Of a stretch of DNA of 64,000 bases, positions 48,155-60,038 are shown in pieces. Positions within the stretch are counted from its first letter, which is position 1. Every line of letters starts with the position of its first letter. Below the pieces are notes generated by a model. It was not told the origin of the DNA. It worked only from the letters and a program-made list of their open reading frames with translations, and ran no database searches. Source of the stretch: Trichuris trichiura (Eukaryota; Nematoda; Enoplea; Trichinellida; Trichuridae). The DNA is taken from positions 682,001 to 746,000 of the forward strand of contig JBAJFE010000027.1 of the NCBI GenBank assembly GCA_037903355.1. The letters are read 5' to 3'. The position numbers were made by a program, and so were the translations under genes.

Positions 48155-51100
48155 TATGTGATGTTCACTGTAGAAGCAAGACCATGTAAAAAAAAGAGCA
48201 ACTGATGGAGGGCTCGTTGTTGCCGCTATTGTCGATAAACCAACCGTTCCCGCATGCACACACGAATAATCTCTATTTTCTTCTACACCGAAAATGGATA
48301 ATGTGAGAACAGGAGGGTACGCCACAGCGAAGACACCTCTTATTGAGGGAATGTGCGTAAGCCCTGCCCCGTTCCCTACGGAACATGCCATCTTGAACAC
48401 TTGTTCATCAAAACCGCAAAGTTTGGGTTCGACCCTGAGCGTGAAAATTATGAGCTACCGGCCGCTAAACTTCTTTGAGTGGGCTGCTGCCGCGAACGAT
48501 TTCTTTTCCTTCCTTCCCTCCAAAAACACCACAAGCACTGGAAACTGAACCCACCGCGGAAAACCTTAGAGCATATTTCTGCGAGATTGCTCCACATCCG
48601 CTTGCCCCGTATTTCCAGCCCTGCACAGCGGCTCACCGAACGGTGTGTCGGCATTCTTTCAGCGCTCATGGTTGAATAAACTCTCTGTATGAGTGAATAC
48701 CCCAACGCACAGACACGCTTCCTCTGTCCAGGGAACAATTCTGCACGTTAATCGAGCACGCTGGTGCCCTGTGCGTCGTAAGCGCACCAGTGTTTTCACT
48801 CGGAAAGCATAACTTCTTTTCCGCTCGGCGCAACTAGGAATTGCATATTCCGCAATCACTCTTCGACGCAGCCCGCAGTTTGTGACATTCCTATGCGCCC
48901 TTCTGCCAGCAGCTTCCGGATTCATTGATTGATTTCGTCCTCCTTCCTCGTGGCTCCGACGACCTCGCGCACTATAGCTCAGGAAAAGCAATAGTATCTC
49001 CTTGGTCCTCTGTGTTTGCCCAGTCACTGCTTATCGTTCCGTGGATAGAAGCGAAGCAGGTGTCGCACACGACACGACGTCAGGCGACAGTAGTATAAAC
49101 TTTCAGTAAATTCGTCCACTCTCCTATGCGTTCACGACGTCCAGAATTGGGACAACCGTTCGGTAACGTTCTCTCCGCAGGAGACGGCGGATAATTCTTT
49201 AATATATGCACTGTGCTAAAAAAAGCCGCAAGTGTAGCTGGCTTCAACCCCTGAGCAGTAAGCTGTTTTCATCAAGGCTCACCAATGTCTTCCACTCGTC
49301 CAGATCTGGGCCGCATCCACATTTTGGTCTAGCCAAGCACATCATTCCCTCCTTCGCCTCTAGGGTGCGCCCAGTAGTTAAGTACAAACGATGCTGCTGC
49401 GCTGATGGATACGGCGATGCACATGTAACCGTCCATTTGGGCGACGTGGTGCGCCCTGAATCAATTACATAATGTTGATTCTGCAGGCAAGATTATGCAT
49501 AAAAGGACCAACTGGTGGAGGGCGCGTCGTTGCCGCTATTGTCGATAAACGAAACGTTCCCGTATGTCGACAAGAATAAACTTTGGCTTCCTCTACACAC
49601 AAAATGGATAACGTGAGAACGGGAGGGTACAGCTCTACGAAGCCATCTCTTATCGAGGGAATGTGCGTAACCCCTGCCCCGTTTTCTACGGAACATGGAC
49701 TCTTGCCCACTTGTTTATCAAATTTGCAAAGTTCCGTTTCGACCCTCAGCAAGAAAACTATCCACTACCGGCCGCTAAACGTCTTTGAGTGCGCTGCCAC
49801 GGCGAACGATTTCCCTTCTTTCCTTCCCTGCAAAAACACCACAAGCACTGCAAACTGAACCAACCGCGGACGCCATTAGAGCATATTTTTGTGAGAAAGG
49901 TCCACTTCCGCATGCCCCGTATATCGAGCCTTGCAGTCGCACAGCGAACGATGCGTCTGCATTCTCTGAGCGGTGATGGTTGAATAAACTCTCTATATGA
50001 GTGAAACCCCAAAGCCACAGACCCCCTTCCCCCGTCCAGGGAACAATTCTGCTCGTAAGTTGACCACACTGGTGCACCTGCGTATCGACATCGCAGCACT
50101 GTTCCCGCTCGGAAACGCTAACTTCTTCACCGTTCGGCGTAATTGGGATTGCATTATCCACAATCACTCTTCCAGGCACCGGGCAGTTTGTAGCACTCCT
50201 ATGCGCCCTTCTGCCAGCAGTTTTCAGAAACATTGTTTGATTTCGGCCTCCTTGTTCTTGGCTCCAACGACCTCCACCTCTACAGCTCAGGAACTGCAAT
50301 AGTACCGCCTTGGTCTTCCGCGTTTGCCCAGTCACTGCTCATCCTTCCATGGGTAGAACCGACGCACGTGTCGAACACGACGCGACGTCAGGCGACAGTA
50401 GCCTAAATTCTGAGCAATTTCGTCCACCCTCCTATGCGCTAACGACGTCCAGAATTGGAACAACTGGGGAGTAACGTTCTCTCGGCAGCAGACGGCGGAT
50501 ACTTGCTGAATATATGCACTGCGCTAAAAGCAATACGCAAGTGCAGCCAGCCTCATCCCCTGAGCACCAAACAGTTTTCATCAAGGCTCACTAATGTCGT
50601 CCACTCGTCGAGATCTGGGCGACATCCACGTATTGGTGCAGCTAAGGACACCATTCCGTCCATAGCCTCTAGGTTGGGCCCAACAGCAAGGAAGGAACGA
50701 TGGTGCTGCGCAGAACGGTACGACGATACAGGTGTAATCCCCCATTTGGGGGACGTGGGGCGCCCTGGACTAATTATATGACGTTCACTGTGGAGGCAAC
50801 ATTATGTAAAAAAGGACGCACTGATTGAGGGCTTGTCGTTCCCGCTGTTGTCGATAAACCAACTGTTCCCGTATGCTGGCACGAAAAGACTTTCTTTTCG
50901 TCTACAGGCAAAATGCATAATGTGAGAACGGGAGGGTACGGCACTGCGAACTCATCTGTCATCAAGGGAATGTGCGTAACCTTTGCCCTGTTTTTCACGG
51001 AACATGGCGCCTTGTCCACTTGTTTATCAAATTTGTGAAGCTTCTCTTCGACTACCTGCGTGATGGTTATCCGCTACCCAGCGTTAAATATACTTGAGTG

Positions 51101-51740
51101 CGCTGCTGCTGGGAACAAATTCGTTTCTTTCCTTCCCTGCAAAAACACCACAAGCACTGGAAACTGAAATCACCTCGGACGACCTTAGAGCCTATTTTTG
51201 TGAGAATAGTCCACCTCCGCTTGCCCCGCATTTCCAACTTTGCACAGCCGCGCACCGAACGATGTGTCGGCTCTCTTTGAGCGCTGATGGTTGAATAAAC
51301 CCTCTATATCAGTGAAAACCCGAAGTCACAGACCCGCTTCCTCCGTCCCGTGAACAACTTTGCTCGTGAAGTGACCACACTGATGCACCTGTGTATCGAC
51401 AGCGCACCACGGTTCCCTCTGGGAAGCGCTGACTTCTTCTCCGTTCGACGCAACTGGGAACTGCATATTCGTCAAGCACTCTTCCAGGCAGCGAGCAGTT
51501 TGTCGCATTCCTATGCGCCCATATGCCAGCAGTTTTCCGAAACGTTGTTTGATTTCGTCCTCCCTCATTTTCGCTCCGGCGACCTTGAGCACTACAGCTC
51601 AGGAAAAGCAATAGCATCTCCTTGGTCCTCCGCGTTTGGCCAGTCACTGCGTCTCGTTGCGTGGGAAGAAGGGAAGCCAGTGTCGCACACGACACGACGT
51701 CAGGCGACACAAGCCTAAATTTTGAGTAATGTCGTCCACT

Positions 51741-52086
51741 GGAACACAGGGTGTTTCTTAACAGGTCAATGGATTTTCACCACTACTTCATACGGTATGT
51801 GTTCTAGCCCGTTGATGGGTTCTCAAATTAAGCGGAAGCAAATGCCCTACCAACGGATGGATGACCAATTATTAAGGAAGAATATGCAGAACGCTGACGC
51901 ATAACGCATTATCAGGACCGCTGACGACCGGACAAGGTTAGTCCGCAAAGCTCCGAACTGTATAAGTACTTGTTCTGTACATTCTTCCTTCATAATTGCT
52001 CATCCGTCCGTTGACGGGGCATATGCTCCAGTTTAATCTCAGAACCCTTTATGGGCAAGAACACATACCGTATCAAGTACTGATGA
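51741..52086. mobile_element. Foldback (MITE-like) insert C
   Basis: A 346-bp copy of the same foldback at the same unit position as inserts A and B, with the direct repeats TAATGTCGTCCACT (51727-51740) and TAATGTCGTCCATT (52087-52100). It is about 22 kb from insert B. Confidence 0.75.
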
Positions 52087-55000
52087 TAATGTCGTCCATT
52101 CTCCTATCAGCTAACGACGTCCAGAATTGGTACAACCGTTCAGTAACGTTCTCTCGGCAGCAGAACGCGGATAATTGTTTAACAAATGCACCGTTCCAAG
52201 AGAAAGCGCACGTGTAGCTGGCCTCATCCCCTGAGAACAACGCAGTTTTCATCAAGGCTCACCAATGTTGTCCACTCGTCCAGATCTGGGCGGGATCCAA
52301 ATTTTGGTCCAGCGATGGACACCATTCCGTCCTTAGCCACTAGGGTGGGCTCAATAGTTAAGAAGGAACGACGCTGCTACGCACAAGAATAGGACGATGC
52401 ACATGTAATCGTTCATTTGGGCAAGGTGGTGCGCCCTGGATCAATTATATGATGGTCACTGTGCAGGCACGATTACGTAAAAAAGGACGAACTGATGGAG
52501 GGCGCGTCGTTGCGGCTTTTGTCGATAAACGAATTGTTGCCTTTCGTCGGCACGAATAAGCTTTGTTTTCTTCTAATCCAAAATGAATAATATGCGCACG
52601 GGAGGGTACGGCTCTGCGAAGTGATCTCTTATCGACGGAACGTCCGTAACTCCTGCCCTGTTTTAAGGGAACATGGCCTCTTGCCCACATGTTTATCAAA
52701 CTTTTAAAGTTCCTGTTCGACCGTCAGCGTGAAGGTTGTGCGCTACCGACTGCCAAACATCCTTGAGGGCGCCGCCGCGGTGAACGGATTCGTTTCTTTC
52801 CTTGCCTGCAAAAACACCACAAGCACTGGAAACTCAGCGGACCGCGGAAAACCTGAGAGAATATTTTTGCGAGAATGGTCCACTTCGGGCTGCCCCGTAT
52901 ATCGAGCTTTGCACAGCCGAACAGCGAACGATGCGTCGGCATTCCTGGAGCGCTGATGGTTCAATAAACTGTCTATATGAGTGAAAACACGAAGGCAGAT
53001 ACCCGCTTCCTCCGTCCAGTGAACAATTCTACTGGTAAATTGACTACGCTAACGATCCTGTGCTTCGAAAGGGCACCAGTGTTCCCACTCGGAAACGCTA
53101 ACTTCTGTTCCGTTCAGCACGACTGGGAATTGCATACTCCTCAATTACTTATCGAGGCAGCCCGCGGTTTGTGGCATTCCTATACGCCCTTCTGCCACCA
53201 GTTTTCAGAAACATCGCTTGATTTCCTCATCCTTCTTCTGGGCTCCGACGAAATCCAGCTCTACAGCTCACGAACCGCAATAGTATGTCCTTGGACCTCC
53301 GCGTTTGGTCAGTCACGGCTTATCGCTCCGCGGGTAGAAGCGAAGCAGGTGCCGCACACGACACGACGTCAGGCGACACTACCCTTAATTTTGAGTAATT
53401 TCGTCGACTGTCTTTCGCGCTAACAACGTCAGATTTGGCACAACCGTTGGGCAACGTTCTCTCGGCTGCAGGCACGGGATAATTCTTTAATACGGGCACC
53501 GCGCTAAAACAAAGACGCAAGTGTAGCTGGCTTCATCCCATGAGCACCAAGCAGTTTTCCCCAATGCTCACCATTGTCGTCCACTCGTCCAGATCAGAGC
53601 GGCTTCCACATTTTGGCCCAGCCAAGGACACCATTCCTTCCTTAACCTCTACGGAGTGCCAAATAGTTTAGAAGGAACAGTGCTGCTATGCAGAAGAATA
53701 CAAAGATGCACTTCGAATCGTCCATTTGGGCGACGTGGTGCGCACAGGAAGTATTATATGATGCTCACTCTGCAGGCAAGATTATGCAGAAACGACCAAC
53801 TGATGGAGGGCGCGTCGTTGGCGCGATTGTCGATAAACGAACCGTTATCTTACGTCGACACGAATAAACACTGTTCTTTTCTACAGCCAAAATGGATAAT
53901 TTGAGAACGGGAGGGTACGCCTATGCGAAGCAATCTCTTCCACAGGGAATACGCGTAACTCCTGCTACCGTTGAACTGAACATGGCCTCTTGCTCACTTG
54001 TTTATCAAATTTACCAAGTTTCTGTTCGACTAACAACGTGAAGGTTGTCCGCTACCGAGCGCTAAACATCTTTGGGTGCGCTGCTGCGCCGAACGATTTC
54101 GTTTCTTTCCTTGCCGGCAAAAACACCACAGCCACTGGAAGATGAACGCACCGCGGACGACCTCAGAGGACGTGTTTCCGAGAATGATCCACTTCCGGCT
54201 GCCCCGTATTTCGAGCTTTGAACATCCCCGCAGCGAGCAATGTGTCGGCATTCTTCAAGCGCTCATGGTTGAATAGAAGCACTATATGACTGAAAACACG
54301 AAGGCAGAGACCCGCATCCCCCGGCCAGCGAACAATTCTGCTCGTGAATTCACTGCGCAGTTGCTCCTGTGCGTCGAATGGGCACTAGTGTTCCTAGCCG
54401 AAAACGATAACTTCTTTTATGTTCGGCGCAACTGGAATTTCCATAATCCTCAATCACTCTTAGGGGCAGCCCGCAGTTTGTGGCATTCCTATGCGCCATT
54501 CTGCCAGCAGGTTTCAGAAACATTCTTTGATTTCCTCATCCCTTCCTCTTGGCTCAGGCGACCTCCAGCTCTACACCTCACGAGCCGCAATAGTATCCTC
54601 TTGGCCCTTCGCGTTTGGTCAGTCACAGCTTATCGTTCCGTGGGTGCAAGCGATGCATGTGTCGCACACGACACGAGGTCAGGCGCCGCTAGACTAAATG
54701 TTGAGTAATTTCTTCCGCTCTCCTACGCGCTAGCAACGTAGAGAATCGGCGCAACGGTTGGCTAACGTTTTCTCGCCAGGAAACCCCCGATAATTGTTTA
54801 ATGTAGGCACCGTGCTAAAAGAAAGACGCGTGTGTAGCTGGCCTCATCCCCTGAGCACCAAGCAGTTTTCACGAAGCCTCACCAATGTCGTGCACTCGTC
54901 CAGATCTGGGCGCGATCCACATTTTTGTCCAGCGAAGGACACCATTCCGTCCTAAGCCTCTAGGGTGGTCCCTATAGCTAAGAAAGAACGACGCTGCTAC

Positions 55001-56507
55001 GCAGAAGAACAGGACCACGCACATGTAGTGGTTCACTTATGCGACGTGGTGCGCCCTGGATCAATTATGTGATGTTCACTGTGCAGGCAAGATTATCTAA
55101 GAAAAGGCCAACTGATGGGGGGCTCTTCGTTCCCGCTATTGCCAATAAGCGAACCGTTCGCTTACGTCGGCGCGAATAAACTTTGTTTTCTTCTGCACCT
55201 AAAATGCATAATGCGAGAACGAGAGGGTACGGCTCTGCGACGTCATCTTTTATCGACGGAATGTGCGTAACTGCTACCCGGTTTTCCACGGAACATGTCC
55301 TCTTCCCCACTTGTTTATCAAATTTGTGAGGTTCCTGATCGACCATCAGCGTGATGGTTATCCGCTACCCAGCGCTAAGCATCCTTGAGTGCGCTGCTGC
55401 GGCGAACAAATTCGTTTCTTTCCTTCCCTGCAAAAACAAAATGGGCATTGGAAACTGAACTGACTGCGGACGACATTAGAGGTCATTCTTGCGAGATTGG
55501 TCCACTCCCGGTTGCCTCGAACTTCGAGCTTCAATCAGCCGCTAAGAGGATGTGTCGGCGCTTTTCGACCACTGATGGTTGAATAAAATCTCTATATGAG
55601 TGGAAAAACGAAGGGACAGACCCGCTTCCACCGTCCAGGGAACAATTCTCCTGGTAATTTTAATACGCGGACAACCGCTGTGCTTCGAACGGGCACCAGT
55701 GTTCCTACTCAGAAAGGCTAACTTCTTTTCTGTTCAGCGCAACGGAAACTTGCATATTCCCCAATTACTGTTCGAGCCAGCGCGCAGTTTGTGGCATTCG
55801 ATGCGCCGCTGTGCCAGTAGCTTTCGGAAACATTGTTTGATTTCATCCTCCTTACTCTTGGCTCCGCCGTCCTCCAGCTCTACACCTCACGAACCGCAAT
55901 AGTATCACCTTGGCCCTCCGCGTTTGGTCAGTCGCCGGTTGTCGTTCCATGGGTAGAAGCGAGGCAGGAGCGGAACAAGAAACGGCTTCAGGCGACACTA
56001 GCCTAAATTTTGAGTAATTTGGTCAACTCTCTTATGCGCCAGCGCCGTGCAGAATTGGGGCAACCATTCGGTGACGTTCTCAGGGCAGCACGCGAAGGAT
56101 AATTGTTTAGTACATGCACCGTGCTAAAAGAAAGACGCAAGTGCAGCAGGACTAATCGGCAGAGCACCAAGCAGTTTTTCATTAGGGCTCACCAATGTCG
56201 TCTTCTCGTCCAGATCCGATCGGCATCCGCAGTTTAGTCTACCCAAGGACACCATTCCGTCCTTAGCCTCTAAGGTGGGCCCAATGGTTAAAAGAAAACG
56301 ATGCTGCTGCGCGGAAGTATACGACGATGCACATGTAATCGCTCATTTAGGCGACATGGTAGGCCCTGGAACAATTATACGACTTTCACTGTGCAGGCAA
56401 GATTATGTAAAAAAGGACCCACTGATGGAGGGTGCGTCGTTGCTGCTATTGTGGATAAACGAAGCGTTAACTTCCGTCGACACGAATAAACATTGTTTTC
56501 TTCAACA

Positions 56508-56753
56508 TGATGTTTTTGTACGGGAGTGTGAGTTTTCATATTGAAGAATGTCTTTATTACGGATTGTCTCCCGTTGTGAAAATAACAAAGAGATCTTAAC
56601 ACTTCTTCCGGAGCTTTCGGATTCTTTCGCGACCCGTCTTCAGACCGCTGAAGACGGGTCGCGAAAGAACCCGAAAGCTCCGGAAGAAGTGTTAAGATCT
56701 CTTTGTTATTTTCACAACGGGAGACAATCCGTAATAAAGACATTCTTCAATAT
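56508..56753. mobile_element. Penelope-derived inverted-dimer insert with hammerhead-like core
   Basis: A 246-bp insert flanked by a perfect 13-bp duplication GTTTTCTTCAACA (56495-56507 and 56754-56766). Most of it is a palindrome: arms of 106 bp at 56538-56643 and 56648-56753 with a 4-base spacer ACCG and, by eye, one mismatch. A 30-bp single tail (56508-56537) precedes it. Each arm contains CTGAAGACGGGTCGCGAAAG followed by AACCCGAAAGCTCCGG. This resembles the motif beside the Penelope element at 62451-62490 and a hammerhead ribozyme core (CTGANGA, stem II, GAAA). It is probably an aberrant Penelope insertion; the single frames of about 60 codons on both strands are a by-product of the symmetry. 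Confidence 0.8.
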
Positions 56754-57871
56754 GTTTTCTTCAACACCCAAAATGGATAATACCGGAACGGGAGGGTACA
56801 GTTCTGCGACGACATCTCGTATCAAGGGAACGTGCGTAACTCCTGTCCCGTTTTCCAGGGAACACGGCCTCTTGCCAACTCGCTCACTAAATTTGTAAAG
56901 TACCAGTTCCACCATCACCGTGAAACTTATCCGCTACCGAGCGCTAAACGTCTTTTGGTTCGCTGCCCCGCCGAACGATATCGTTTCTTTCCTCGCTTGC
57001 AAGCACACCACATGCAGTGGAAACTGAGCGCACCGCGGACGTCCTCACAGGATACCTTTGGGAGAATGGTCCACCTCGGGCTGCCCCGTATTTGGAGGTT
57101 TCCACAGCCGCGCAGCGAATGATGCGCCGGCACTCCTGGAGCGCTGATAGTTCATTAAACTCTCCATATGAGTGAAATCACGAAGGCAGACACCCGCTTC
57201 CCATGTCCAGGGAACAATTCTACTCGTAAATTGACTACGCAGACGCCCGTGCGCTTCGAAAGGGCATCGGTGTTCCCTCTCGGAAACGCTACGTTCTTTT
57301 GCGCCCAGCGCAACTGAAAATTGCATATTCCTAAATCCTTCGTCGGCACAGCGAGCAGTTTGTCGCATTCCTGTGCCCCCTTCGGCCAGTAGTTTCCAGA
57401 AGCATTGTTTGATTTCGTCCTCCTTCCTCTTGGCTCCGACGACCTCTTGCTTTGCAGCTCACGATCGGCAATAGCATCGCCTTGCTCCTCCGCGTTTGAT
57501 CAGTCACAGCTTATCGCTCCGTGGGGAGAAGTAAAGCAGGCGGCGCACCTGACGTGACGTCAGGCAACACTAGCCTAAGTTTTGGGTAATCTGGTCCACT
57601 TTCTTATGTGCTAACGACGTGCGGAATTGGCACAACCGTTCGGTAAGGTAGTCTGGGCAGCAGGCGGCGGATAATTGTTTAGTATATAAACCGTGCTAAA
57701 AGAAACACGCAAGTGTAGCTGGCCTAATCGCCTGAGCACGCAGCAGCTCTCATCAGGGCTGACCAATGTGGTCCACTGGTCCAGATCTCGGCGGCGTCCG
57801 CAGTTTCGTGCAGCCAGGGACACCATTCCGTCCATAGCCTCTGGGCTGCGACGACTAGATAAGAAGGAACG

Positions 57872-60038
57872 GGTCTAGTCAACGGCTGTACCTCCACTTG
57901 TTTTTGTCGGCAAGATCAAAGAAGGTCAAGTGGGGATTACAATGGCTTATGCCAACCGGGTTACGTAATGGGATTATGGCGGGTTACGTAATCGGATCAC
58001 GACATCTGCGCGCGACAATTGCAGATGTCTGCAATTCAGCGGTTCAACGCGTTTACTAATGGACACACGAAGCGTAACATTACAGACGTATCATTAGCGC
58101 GCACTGTCTAAGCGACCGTAAACGAAAGCGTACGTACCAATCACTCGGGAAAGTAGACGATCGTAGGCGATGCAGACACTTGGGAACGGTTCAACCTGAC
58201 GTCAGCGACATCGATAGGCAAAATAACAGTGACAGAAATGGTATACCGTTCTCCGGGGCAGGGTGACCTGGACGATCGGTTAGCTCAGTCAGGAATGGTT
58301 CAACCTAAACACAGTAACGGGCATACGGACAGCGGCTGTTGTAAACTGCAATTACGAACCGTTTCCTGCGGGATGGACATGAGCGCTGGCGGTGAGTCCT
58401 CTCGGGGAGGGTGCAACGTAAGGATGGCCTCGAGGATGGCGTCGAACGGATCGGAGGCACCTATGCGTTTCCTCCACGTGAACTCGGAGATGTGCAAGGG
58501 GAGTGCACTCCGATGCGTTCCACAACGCCGTTTATTGCCCCGTTTGAGCTGGGCCCACAGTGATTCTATGGTCTGCGTGTGCGCGCCCGTGTCTGGGTCC
58601 ACGAAGTTGACCGAGTGGTTCACACGCGAGTGGCGGTAACCCTCGCGGCCGAGACACCGGTAGGCACGCCACTCGTCAGTCATCACTGCAGACTCGCGCT
58701 TTACGCGAGACCGTACAACAGGGAGCAACGAGCCGGACGAGCGGTCCTTCACGGGTTCGATGTGGAAATCGGTGGTTCCCCGGCACACGGCACCGACGAG
58801 CCACGCCGGTGAATACCTCCTCCCTCTGTTGTACTTGCTCCGGGAGAAGAGCGACTCGTCCACCTCTACCGTCATCCCCGGGCCTCCCAGTTGCACCGGT
58901 CTTAGGGCCAGCGCATCTGCTGCAACCTGCCGCAGATACCTACACCAACGCATTGCAGTGATGCGGTTCACCTCTGCAATAGAGACACTGCCTACATGAA
59001 CAACGCTCGGGACGCGAATCACTACTTAGCTCATTGACGCAAACTTTCATTGTGGTGAGCTCTCGGCTCCACCAGTACATGAACTCTACAGCCTTGTGAA
59101 ACTTCATACCGTGCCGGGGACCTGCAACAGATACCGTGCATAGCAGCACTGAAGGCGGTCACTGATGCTAGTGCGCTTACCGTCAAACCAAGTGCCGTTG
59201 CGTAGGGATATTTCCTTGCGACAGAATCGCTTAAAGCAACGCCAGGTCCAGCCACCACGTCCCAGACGCATCATTTGTCCGCACGAGGAGCACCGCCTTT
59301 CACTGTGCAGCAGGCCTTTTTTGCGCAGAAACTGTACGGCGGCTTCTTCGTCTCTCACGGTGTCATACAGCCAGCGCATGTGCATATCAGCAGACATTAT
59401 GCAGAATGAGCCGTCGATCGTTTCCTAAGGCCCAACGCGGATCAGATCATTGACCTTCGATGTTTTCGACGAATCACTAACCGAACCCGTGCGTGCGCCA
59501 CTGCTACCCCATTGTGCTCCCCGTGGCTACAACCTGTGCGCAGGTGTTTCATCTCCTCCATTTTACTGTTTCGCAAAGGTCAGTAACCGCTTCAGTGACA
59601 ATTCTCACGGCTCCATTGTGCTCTCCGTGCCAAACACTAAGCGTGTTTCGAGGTACAGTAACTTGTCGGTTCCATTGTTTGATGTTCGGCTATTTCGTTC
59701 ACCTACGGCGTTCGTACGCGCAGCTGCTTCACTCCCTTTCACGGCCTCATAGACCCAGCGCAGCGCTATGACACCGTGAAAGGAATTGAAAGTGACTCAT
59801 TGTTTGATGTTCGGTTATACTATTGACCTTCAGTATCACTATCAGGGTCAGTAACCTTCACAGCTAAGCAATTGTCGCAAGGGTCACCTATTGTTTCGGT
59901 AATAAAAGGTGCGCAGAATTACAGTAGATTGTCCCTCCCTTTGTTACGCTAATCGCACTTCATTACACAGTATCGTCACGTATTAGCAATTGATATTGCC
60001 GACAAAAACAAGTGGAGGCACAGCCGTTGACTAGATCT
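57872..60038 (-). mobile_element. Merlin-3 DNA transposon, complete ends
   Basis: A 2167-bp element. The left end reads GGTCTAGTCAACGGCTGT and the right end, reverse-complemented, AGATCTAGTCAACGGCTGT; both continue CCTCCACTTGTTTTTGTCGG, giving repeats of about 40 bp. The flanks AAGGAACG (57864-57871) and AAGCACCG (60039-60046) agree at six of eight positions, a plausible but worn target duplication. The left flank is array sequence; the right flank is not recognisably array. Non-coding stretches inside are 57872-58299 (3' side) and 59398-60038 (5' side). Confidence 0.85.
58300..59397 (-). CDS. Merlin-3 transposase, three exons, apparently intact
   Basis: Proposed exons on the minus strand: 59397-59181, 59121-59026 and 58973-58300, with introns of 59 nt (GTAAGC to GTTGCAG) and 52 nt (GTAGTG to ATTGCAG). 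The joined frame is open for 328 residues from ATG 59397 (MSADMHMRWLYD). It has a zinc ribbon (C36, C39, C54, C59) and a complete DDE triad: D143 in VEVDESLF, D204 in MTDEWRAY and E241 in TQTIESLW. The D-to-E gap of 36 is the Merlin DD36E signature. The 96-nt middle exon is the same length in Merlin-1 and Merlin-2. The second donor is weak after position +3. No damage is visible, so this may be an active or recently active cut-and-paste transposase. Splicing is inferred from sequence. Confidence 0.82.

Larger units (their letters stand above)
48155..57871. repeat. 1.3-kb satellite array, block 6, with the right-hand array end
   Basis: About 6.8 units with phase markers near 49112, 50420, 52090, 53400, 54710, 56020 and 57592. 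One unit carries foldback insert C and one the 246-bp palindrome. The last unit stops in mid-phase at GATAAGAAGGAACG, where Merlin-3 begins. No array sequence was recognised beyond that point. ATG-started open frames of 148 codons (52977-53423) and 140 codons (54286-54708) occur at the same unit position; both are unassigned. Confidence 0.9.

Noticed and set aside
56548..56898. A 116-codon protein starting MSLLRIVSRCENN, also present on the other strand
   Set aside because: It is the translation of the palindrome, and the symmetry makes the two strands encode the same string.
1540..57871. Dozens of 60-130 codon open frames across the array on both strands, including a repeated 66-codon frame (for example 17572-17772, 32039-32239 and 54076-54276)
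   Set aside because: They recur only because the DNA repeats. Overlapping frames and the opposite strand are equally open, many starts are not ATG, and nothing resembles a known protein.
1540..57871. CRISPR array or prokaryotic repeat system
   Set aside because: The repeat unit is 1.3 kb without short direct repeats and spacers, and all recognisable genes are eukaryotic transposons with introns.
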